This document shows, in pieces, positions 30,193 through 35,590 of a stretch of DNA of 35,590 nt (position 1 is its first letter; each line of letters opens with the position of its first letter). Below the pieces are notes generated by a model that saw only the letters and a program-made list of their open reading frames with translations, was not told the DNA's origin and did no database searches. Source of the DNA: DATBIS01 sp036556805 (GTDB lineage Bacteria; Actinomycetota; UBA4738; HRBIN12). The stretch spans positions 1 through 35,590 of the forward strand of contig DATBIS010000112.1 in the NCBI GenBank assembly GCA_036556805.1. The letters are read 5' to 3'. A program made the translations under genes and the position numbers.

Positions 30193-30225
30193 TAGAGTCG
30201 AGCCGAGCGGTCGGCTCGGGAGGGG
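30193..30225 (+). promoter_or_regulatory. -10 box, 8-bp hairpin and SD before the Cys-rich mini-protein
   Basis: TAGAGT (30193-30198) is a -10 candidate. Directly after it CGAGCCGA (30199-30206) and TCGGCTCG (30211-30218) form a perfect 8-base inverted repeat with a GCGG loop, and GGAGGGG (30219-30225) is the ribosome-binding site. The repeat may be an operator over the start site or a 5' RNA stem next to the ribosome-binding site. Confidence 0.5.
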
Positions 30226-30228
30226 TCG

Positions 30229-30444
30229 ATGGGGAAGACGGCCACCCTGCAGGAGCGGCAAGACGCCGAGGGCTCCTGGCATCAGGTCCTTCGTGACGTG
30301 TGCTACTGGTGCGGCTGCGCGTACGTGTTCGCCGAGGACGACCACGATCTCGTCTGGGAGCCCGGGAAGCACCACGACGCCCGTTGCTCCGACGAGGTGT
30401 GCGAGTGTCACACGCGTCCGGTGACCGGCCGCCACCGCGACTGA
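30229..30444 (+). CDS. Small Cys-rich zinc-ribbon-like protein
   Basis: This 71-residue acidic protein starts at ATG 30229 after the strong GGAGGGG. Two cysteine clusters, CYWCGC (at about residue 25) and CSDEVCECH (at about 53-61), are spaced like a zinc ribbon or small metal-binding knuckle. His residues in DDHD, KHHD and ECHTR could join. No enzyme motif, signal peptide or membrane segment is seen. I do not recognise a named family. It stands alone with its own promoter-like region and hairpin between an amidase and a convergent coiled-coil gene. Confidence 0.75.
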   Translation: MGKTATLQERQDAEGSWHQVLRDVCYWCGCAYVFAEDDHDLVWEPGKHHDARCSDEVCECHTRPVTGRHRD

Positions 30445-30457
30445 GCGCTTCTCCCTC

Positions 30458-31249
30458 CTACGAGTCTTCGGCGTCGCGGTAGGCCTCGTCCGCGCGTTTG
30501 GCGTCGAGCTCGGCCTCGAGCGCGCGCGACTCGGCGGCAGCGTGCTTCTCGCGAAGCTCATCCACCCGCTGCTGCATCGCCTCGACCTGGTCGCTCAGCC
30601 GGTTCGCCGACTCCCGCGCCTGCTCGGCCTTGCGACCCGCGGCGTCGCGATCCCGGCGAAGCCGCCCGAGCTCGCCCTTCGAGATCGACGCGGAGACTTC
30701 CGCGGACTCGGGCTCGGACGCCGCCGGCTCCTCGTCGTCGCCGACGCTGTGCAGCCCGAACATGTCGCCGAACCCCACCGACTCGATCGCGCGGTCGAGC
30801 GTGCCGGAGCGGAGCCGTTCGCCGTCCTCCGGATCGATCGAAGCCGCCTCGAGCGTGGCGCGGATCGCGTCGATGTGTGTCGTCGCGGCGTGACCGGCCT
30901 CCGTGAGGGCATCGGCTGCCGACGCGGAGAGGCGATCGACGATCTTTCGGCGCGCGGCCGTCGCATCGCGGAGCCGGTCGGCGTGGCGGTCCGACGTCAG
31001 CGCGGCCTGTTGCGCGGCTCGGATCTCCGCTCCCGCGTCGAGGAGCTCCTGCACGCCGGCGGGGTCGCGGTCGGCCAGCTGGTCGAGCGCCCACGCCGGC
31101 ACCGACGGCTTTCGCAGAGCCTTCACGCGCGCGGCCTCCTCCGCTTTGCCGGCCTCCTTCAAAGCCTTCACAACCGCATCGCGGGCGGTGACGAATGTCT
31201 GCAGTGGCTCGCGATAGAGGGAACGGTGGTCGTCGGCACGATCGTTCAT
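30458..31249 (-). CDS. Conserved actinobacterial coiled-coil protein of unknown function
   Basis: This 263-residue soluble protein has a conserved-looking N-terminal half with LRKPSVPAWALDQLA and LLDAGAEIRAAQQAAL, known to me from actinobacterial hypotheticals. A central acidic linker (GDDEEPAASEPESAE) leads to a long C-terminal heptad-like coiled coil (GELGRLRRDRDAAGRKAEQ onward) rich in Ala, Glu, Arg. ATG 31249 is preferred over ATG 31288 because AGGA (also a CAGGAT box) lies about 7 bases upstream and the extra 13 residues are not family-like. No enzymatic motif is seen. It is divergent from the lipoprotein gene, with 74 bases between starts. Confidence 0.8.
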   Translation of the reverse strand: MNDRADDHRSLYREPLQTFVTARDAVVKALKEAGKAEEAARVKALRKPSVPAWALDQLADRDPAGVQELLDAGAEIRAAQQAALTSDRHADRLRDATAARRKIVDRLSASAADALTEAGHAATTHIDAIRATLEAASIDPEDGERLRSGTLDRAIESVGFGDMFGLHSVGDDEEPAASEPESAEVSASISKGELGRLRRDRDAAGRKAEQARESANRLSDQVEAMQQRVDELREKHAAAESRALEAELDAKRADEAYRDAEDS

Positions 31250-31310
31250 GCCTCGATCCTGCCACACGCCGGGCGACGCGTGGCGCACGGGATGCTCGGA
31301 GGGAAGCTGT

Positions 31311-31316
31311 TAGCGT
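31311..31316 (+). promoter_or_regulatory. Candidate -10 box (TAGCGT) for a leaderless lipoprotein mRNA
   Basis: TAGCGT is 7 bases before GTG 31324. A GGAGGG at 31298-31303 is too far for that start but would suit GTG 31315, so the two readings predict different starts. Confidence 0.4.
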
Positions 31317-31323
31317 GCCGAGC

Positions 31324-32094
31324 GTGACGGCCTCGTCTCGGTTCCGGGTGCTCGCGACGTTGGTGCTCGCGCTGGCCACGGCCTGCTCGTCCGCCTCGTC
31401 CGCCGGACCGACGGGTTCGTCCACGCCGACCGCCACCGGGTCGACCGGGACGCCGTCGCCCGCGACGTCGACGGCGAGCCCGCCGCCGCCGATCGGCAAC
31501 GGGCCGATCGGCTACGTGGGATGCTCGAACTCGGCGGCCGCCGTGAACGGGTACCACCTCGCGGGCGGCCGGCTGATGTGGCCGTTCATCCGCAACTACG
31601 GCGGGGGGACCGTGACGCAGTGGGCCACCGGCATCGGCGAGTCGCGGAACCAGTACTGGTCGGCGTTCACGAAGCAGCTGCAGAACCAACCCACGACGCA
31701 CACCTTCTGGTTCCAGCTCTGCGCGACCGCGGAGGAGAGCCAGAACAACGACGACGAGGCGATCGCCGTGATCGAGGAGATCCGCGCGCGCGTGCCCGAC
31801 GCCGTGGTGTACATCTCGCCGCTGAACGACTGGGTCGCCCCGCACGTGTGCGCGATCTGCGGTCCCGACGGGCCCGCGAACATGGAGGCCGACGCATCCC
31901 AAGTGGTGAAGGCCGGGGAGGCGCTCCGAGGTCCGACGATGCCGCCGCTCGTCGCCGCCTGCACCGACTCCGAGTGCGGCATCTCGTCGCGCGACGCCAC
32001 GCAGCAGTCGAACGAGGTGGAGCCCGACGGCTGCCACCCGAACACGAACGGGCAGCTGGCGTTCGGCGAGCGCCTCATGCGCTTCTTCGGCTGA
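31324..32094 (+). CDS. Putative lipoprotein with SGNH/GDSL-hydrolase-like domain
   Basis: This 256-residue protein has an N-terminal hydrophobic segment ending LALATAC (C21), an imperfect lipobox that would anchor it by lipid. A Ser/Thr/Pro-rich spacer (22-57) follows. The mature part begins with IGYVGCSNS (block I of SGNH hydrolases, with a Ser nucleophile in GCSNS) and ends with PDGCHPNTNGQ (235-238, the D-x-x-H catalytic pair). Disulfides are likely (CAIC, CTDSEC). It is probably a cell-surface esterase or acyl hydrolase; the substrate is unknown. GTG 31324 is chosen from the leaderless layout; GTG 31315, with GGAGGG upstream, would add three residues. The MFS gene follows after 5 bases. 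Confidence 0.75.
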   Translation: MTASSRFRVLATLVLALATACSSASSAGPTGSSTPTATGSTGTPSPATSTASPPPPIGNGPIGYVGCSNSAAAVNGYHLAGGRLMWPFIRNYGGGTVTQWATGIGESRNQYWSAFTKQLQNQPTTHTFWFQLCATAEESQNNDDEAIAVIEEIRARVPDAVVYISPLNDWVAPHVCAICGPDGPANMEADASQVVKAGEALRGPTMPPLVAACTDSECGISSRDATQQSNEVEPDGCHPNTNGQLAFGERLMRFFG

Positions 32095-32099
32095 CGCCG

Positions 32100-33437
32100 A
32101 TGTTGCTCCTGGCCGTCGCCGTTGCGGTTGCGGTCGCGTTCGCGGACTCGTCGATCGTCGTGCTCGCGCTCCCGGAGCTCTACGCGCGGTTCGACACGAC
32201 GATCGTGGGCGTTGCCTGGGTCATCACGTCGTTCAATCTCATCGTCGCGGTGGCGGCGATCGTGCTGCTCCTCGCGGTGCATCGGACGCGCCCGCGCACG
32301 CTGCTGACGGCCGGCTCGCTGCTGTTCCTCGCGGCGTCGATCGGGTGTGCGCTCGCGGGCTCGCTGCCGGTGCTGGTCGCCGCACGGTCGGTTCAAGGGC
32401 TCGGGGCAGCGCTGCTGCTGGTTGGCGCCCTTCCGGTGCTCGGGGACCTTGCCGGCTCGCGCTCGCGAGGGGCCGCGATCTGGACGACCGCGGGAACGTT
32501 CGGCGCGGCCGTCGGCCCCGCCCTCGGCGGCGTCCTCACGCAGGCGTTCGACTGGCGTGCGATCTTCGTCGCGCAGGCGCCGCTCGCCGCCGCCGCGCTG
32601 CTCGCGTCGCTCGGCACCCGATCCGAGACGGCGAGAGGCGACGATGCCCGCTCGTCGCTCCGGCGAAGTATCCCGCCGAACCTCGGCCTCGGGATCGTGT
32701 TCGGCGCGCTCGTGGGGGCGCTGTTCCTCGGCGTCCTGCTCGTGATCGACGTGTTCGGCCGCGCGCCGATCGCCGGCGCCGCGATCGTGAGCCTGATCCC
32801 TCTCGGCGCGGTGGTCGCGCGACCGGTCGCGACGGGCCTCCCCTCGTGGGCCTCCGTGGCCGGCGGCGCGGTCCTGCTCGGCGCTGGGCTGCTCGCGCTC
32901 GCGCTCCTGCCGTCCGAGAGCCTCGCGTACGCGCTGCCGTCGTTCGCCCTGTGCGGCTTCGGCCTCGGGCTCTGCGTGCCCCGCCTCACCGAAGCCGCGC
33001 TCGCCGGCGACGGCGACGTCGGGGCACGCGCGACGTTCACGGTCGGTGCCCGCCATCTGGGGCTCGTCCTCGCGCTCGCGATCGTGGCGCCCGCGCTCGC
33101 TCGCGACCTCGTCGTCGCGGCCGACGTCGCGAAGCTCAACGGAGCCGCGGTCGTCATCGACGCACCGATCGACGGCACCACGAAGATCCCGCTCGCGCTC
33201 GACATCCGCGACGCCCTCGACCGGGCGCCGAAGGGAGCCCTGCCGGACTTCACCCCGGTCTTCGACCAGCACGGCGCGGCGAAGGATCCCGCACTCCGTC
33301 TCGTGCAGGCCGATCTCGACACGTCCATCACGGAGGCGGCCACCCGCGCGTTCCGGCGGTCGTTCCTGTTCTGCGCGCTGCTCGCGGCGCTCGCGCCGTT
33401 CGCGATGGTCCTGTGGCGAAGGCGGGTGTGGGCGTGA
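32100..33437 (+). CDS. MFS transporter, DHA2-like (EmrB/QacA type)
   Basis: This 445-residue membrane protein opens with FADSSIVVLALPELYARF, the motif D1 of drug:H+ antiporters, followed by ARSVQGLGAALL and the antiporter motif C in GPALGGVLTQAFDWR. I count about eleven to twelve hydrophobic segments; typical DHA2 proteins have 14 and about 480-500 residues, so this is short. A hydrophilic stretch of about 90 residues (from ARDLVVAAD to ATRAFRRS) precedes the last membrane segment and is probably outside the cell. ATG 32100 follows the lipoprotein stop by 5 bases; the stop overlaps the next start (GTGA). Export of a metabolite or drug is inferred from family only. Confidence 0.85.
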   Translation: MLLLAVAVAVAVAFADSSIVVLALPELYARFDTTIVGVAWVITSFNLIVAVAAIVLLLAVHRTRPRTLLTAGSLLFLAASIGCALAGSLPVLVAARSVQGLGAALLLVGALPVLGDLAGSRSRGAAIWTTAGTFGAAVGPALGGVLTQAFDWRAIFVAQAPLAAAALLASLGTRSETARGDDARSSLRRSIPPNLGLGIVFGALVGALFLGVLLVIDVFGRAPIAGAAIVSLIPLGAVVARPVATGLPSWASVAGGAVLLGAGLLALALLPSESLAYALPSFALCGFGLGLCVPRLTEAALAGDGDVGARATFTVGARHLGLVLALAIVAPALARDLVVAADVAKLNGAAVVIDAPIDGTTKIPLALDIRDALDRAPKGALPDFTPVFDQHGAAKDPALRLVQADLDTSITEAATRAFRRSFLFCALLAALAPFAMVLWRRRVWA

Positions 33438-33892
33438 GGCGCCGCGCAGCCGCGATCGCCGCGCTCGCGCTCGCCGCCGCGGCGGCCACGGCGCTCCTCG
33501 CGGTCGAGGTGGCGAACGGTGCAGCCGACGCGGGGGCGCTCGCCGTCCGGGACCCGTGCGCGCCCCGCCGCGCGTACCCGGGGCAGGGCATCGACGCGAC
33601 CGTGCAACGCGTGGTGCTCGACGGCCTCGACGGGGCCGCGTGCGAGCTCGGCACGACCAGGGAGGAGCTCGTGCTGTCGCTCGCCCCGCGAACGGGCGCG
33701 GCGCCCGGCCCGTGGGACGACGCGACGATCGAGCGGGCGCTCCGCGCCGGCCTGCTCGAGGCCGTCGACGATGCGGAGCAACGGGGGTCTCTCAACGGCC
33801 TGGTCGCGGCCGCCCTGCGTCAGGTGGCACAGCACGCGCCGGTGCAGTGGCTCGTCGACGGCGGGCAAGGGGTCGCGGGGTTGTTCGACTGA
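33434..33892 (+). CDS. Membrane-anchored or secreted protein of unknown function
   Basis: This 152-residue protein starts at GTG 33434 overlapping the MFS stop (GTGA); GTG 33428 is possible. RRR is followed by a strongly hydrophobic Ala/Leu stretch (to about residue 22), a signal peptide or anchor. The rest (DPCAPR onward) holds two Cys (DPC and AACELG), likely a disulfide outside the cell, and short helices such as IERALRAGLLEAVDDAEQ. I recognise no family. Its coupling to the MFS gene suggests an accessory role for that transporter. Confidence 0.75.
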   Translation: MRRRAAAIAALALAAAAATALLAVEVANGAADAGALAVRDPCAPRRAYPGQGIDATVQRVVLDGLDGAACELGTTREELVLSLAPRTGAAPGPWDDATIERALRAGLLEAVDDAEQRGSLNGLVAAALRQVAQHAPVQWLVDGGQGVAGLFD

Positions 33893-33909
33893 GACAACCC
33901 GCGCGCCCC

Positions 33910-34047
33910 GGCGCAGGCACGTTGGGCGCCAAACACTCTCTGGCCCCGCGAGTCGCCAGGAGTCGTCGTGACTGGCTGGACAGGGACCCCGCAACGGGTC
34001 AAGAATGAGCGGCTGATCTGGTGAAGCTTCGGCGAGGGCCACGCCCT
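33910..34047 (+). ncRNA. Stem-loop-rich leader of the APC permease (riboswitch-like candidate)
   Basis: The 199-base gap before ATG 34092 can form several hairpins: 33910-33914 with 33926-33930, 33940-33944 with 33955-33959, 33985-33989 with 33996-34000, and 34035-34039 with 34043-34047. The GCCAG at 33955-33959 can also take part in a different stem: GCC (33955-33957) and AGTC (33961-33964) with GACT (33970-33973) and GGC (33974-33976). Mutually exclusive stems are typical of switching leaders. No known riboswitch class matched: CGTGACTGG recalls the 5' part of ZTP motifs but the rest does not. Short stems are common in GC-rich DNA. Confidence 0.35.
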
Positions 34048-34091
34048 GGTCGTGCGCCTCCGCCGCCGCCGTCACAAGGGGGGTTGGGTCA

Positions 34092-35590
34092 ATGGCGACG
34101 CAAGCCGACGATCAGATGATCTCCGAGAAGATCGCGCCGGTCCTCGTCTCGAGGACGCTCGGGCCGTTCGACCTCGTGGTGATCTTCGTCGCGATCGTCC
34201 TGTTCATCAACAACTCGGCGGGGGTGCAGTTCGCCGGTCCCTCGATCTTCGTCTTCTGGATCCTTGCGTTCGCGTCGTTCCTGATCACGGGCGGGTTCGT
34301 CACCGCGCAGCTCGGGCGCATGTTCCCGGAAGAGGGATCGCTCTACGTGTGGACCCACAAGGTGTTGGGCCCGTTCTGGGGGTTCTTCGCCGGCTTCGTC
34401 GCCTGGTGGCCGGGTCCGATCGTGATGGTGGCGGCCGGCGGCCTCGTGGCCGGGTTCATCCAGCAGATCGCGGCGTTCTTCGACTGCGACGGGGCGCCGT
34501 GCGCGATCCTCACGAAGAACTGGGAGATCGGGATCGTGATCCTCGCCGTGATCGTGTTCAGCGCCGCGATGTCGCTGCTCAAGATGCGGGTGACGCAGAA
34601 CTACGTGAACGTGCAGTTCTTCGCGTACGCCGCCGCGATCTTCCTCATCGGCTTCGCGGGGGTCTGGTGGTTGATCAAGGGCAACCCGTCCTCGACCTCC
34701 TTCGCGGGGTTCCCGGGTTCCCAGGGTTGGGACATGTTCCAGGGGGACAAGCTCGGGCTGAACCTCCCCGCGAACCTCACGTTCTTCTCGTTCGCGATCC
34801 TCGCGCTGCTCGGCATCGAGACGCCCCTCAACATGGGGGTGGAGGTGCACGGCGGCGAAAAGGCGATCCGCACGTACCTCTTCTGGGGCTGCATCATCGT
34901 GATGGGCGCCTACCTCTGGACGACCTGGGGCAACATGGTCGTGATCGAGGCCGGCGGCGCGAACGGCGTCACGGGCGGGGCGCAGGCCGTCGGAGCCTCA
35001 CTGGGCAAATGGGCCGGCGTGCTCGTGGCGGCGATTCTCGCCTGGGTCTTCCTGACGGCGACCGTCGTCTACAACTACGCGTTCGCCCGGCTGCTGTTCG
35101 TCTCGGGGCTGGAGAAGCGGTTGCCGCACCAGATCGGCGCGGTGAACAAGAACAAGGTGCCGGCGAACGCGGTGATCCTGCAGTCCGTGATCGCGGTCCT
35201 GATCACGATCCTCGTGTACTTCATCATCGGCGCCGGCGGCGGCGATGCGAACAAGCCCTTCTACGCCCTGTACGCGGGGCTCACGATCGTGTGGTGCATC
35301 TCGACGGCGCTGCTGTTCCTCGACATCTTCTTCGCGAAGCGAGCGAACCCCCAGAAGTTCGAGGACGCTCGCAGGATCTCGGTGGGTTGGCTCTACGTCT
35401 GTGGAGCCGTCGGAACGATCGCGAACGTCCTCGCGGTGCTCTTCATCTTCGTGGGTTCGTGGTATCCGGCGGGGTTCCCGACGCTCGCGGAGTGGAATGC
35501 GTGGATGTTCGGTATCACGGCCATCTCGGTGATCACCGGCATCGTGATCTACGCGATCTCGCAGCAGACGAGGAAGGGCAAGACCGACGA
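34092..35590 (+). CDS. APC-family amino acid permease (cut by right edge)
   Basis: The frame starts at ATG 34092, after GGGGGG about 9 bases upstream, and is open to the window end (about 499 residues). It has about twelve hydrophobic segments. NNSAGVQFAGPSIFVFWILAF, TAQLGRMFPEEGSLYVWTHKV and FFSFAILALLGIETPLNMGVEV are APC-type, the last around TM6 with the GIE(T/S)P block; it ends in a hydrophilic tail (QQTRKGKTD), so only a few residues are missing. It is a different branch from the permease at 10677-12155. The substrate is unknown; glutamate/GABA-type antiporters and other APC members are both possible. A structured leader precedes it. Confidence 0.9.
   Translation, partial: MATQADDQMISEKIAPVLVSRTLGPFDLVVIFVAIVLFINNSAGVQFAGPSIFVFWILAFASFLITGGFVTAQLGRMFPEEGSLYVWTHKVLGPFWGFFAGFVAWWPGPIVMVAAGGLVAGFIQQIAAFFDCDGAPCAILTKNWEIGIVILAVIVFSAAMSLLKMRVTQNYVNVQFFAYAAAIFLIGFAGVWWLIKGNPSSTSFAGFPGSQGWDMFQGDKLGLNLPANLTFFSFAILALLGIETPLNMGVEVHGGEKAIRTYLFWGCIIVMGAYLWTTWGNMVVIEAGGANGVTGGAQAVGASLGKWAGVLVAAILAWVFLTATVVYNYAFARLLFVSGLEKRLPHQIGAVNKNKVPANAVILQSVIAVLITILVYFIIGAGGGDANKPFYALYAGLTIVWCISTALLFLDIFFAKRANPQKFEDARRISVGWLYVCGAVGTIANVLAVLFIFVGSWYPAGFPTLAEWNAWMFGITAISVITGIVIYAISQQTRKGKTD

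Noticed and set aside
33960..34070. ZTP (pfl) or T-box riboswitch upstream of the permease
   Set aside because: Only CGTGACTGG resembles the ZTP 5' half; the conserved 3' half and pseudoknot bases are missing. The T-box sequence (UGGN in its bulge) is also absent.
1..35590. CRISPR arrays, insertion sequences, tRNA or rRNA genes
   Set aside because: No regularly spaced repeats, transposase-like proteins, terminal repeats or tRNA-like cloverleaf sequences were found on either strand.

Overview
The window is one block of high-GC DNA, coding over almost its whole length. It has GTG and TTG starts, many ATGA/GTGA overlaps between genes, and an LLM-class (F420-type) oxidoreductase. This suggests an uncultured or environmental Actinomycetota, though no rRNA or marker lineage is present to place it further. 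I see no mobile elements, CRISPR arrays, tRNA or rRNA genes. No stretch longer than about 200 bases lacks a gene.

Left block (1-7243, all +): the C-terminal end of a PYROXD2/CrtI-type FAD oxidoreductase is translationally coupled to the first of two tandem GcvT/DmdA-like folate-binding proteins. These are followed by a SAM methyltransferase, branched-chain aminotransferase ilvE and an M1 aminopeptidase N.

Second block (7230-15092): a PLP dehydratase (-) diverges from a six-gene + cluster. The cluster encodes an HpaE-like aldehyde dehydrogenase, the extradiol dioxygenase HpaD, an APC permease, a PLP amino-acid decarboxylase, a MarR regulator and an LLM oxidoreductase. It reads as an aromatic amine / homoprotocatechuate meta-cleavage operon. 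A glutamine-synthetase-like ligase plus SDR operon (-) converges on it and may add a gamma-glutamylation step.

Third block (17298-23731, +): a P450 with an unusual I-helix and a MetE-like protein precede a tightly coupled three-gene operon. That operon has (i) a catalytic-only DAHP synthase, (ii) a protein fusing the missing regulatory domain, a DAHP-synthase barrel without key active-site residues, and a C-terminal domain that looks chorismate-lyase-like, and (iii) a benzoate-CoA-ligase-family enzyme. I consider this the most novel system here: a possible chorismate-to-hydroxybenzoyl-CoA route with a split, pseudoenzyme-regulated DAHP synthase.

Fourth block (23747-28011): on the - strand, an FAH-family hydrolase, an SRPBCC protein and a CYP124/125/142-like P450. 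On the + strand, an acetoacetate-decarboxylase-like protein and a second FAH protein, sharing an 11-bp divergent promoter with the - genes.

Right block (28014-35590): gltX, a secreted PGRP/amidase, a Cys-rich mini-protein, a coiled-coil protein (-), an SGNH-like lipoprotein, an MFS transporter, a membrane-anchored protein, and a second APC permease cut by the right edge and preceded by a stem-loop-rich leader.

Several genes have a TANNNT box 6-7 nt before the start codon and no ribosome-binding site, suggesting leaderless transcripts.
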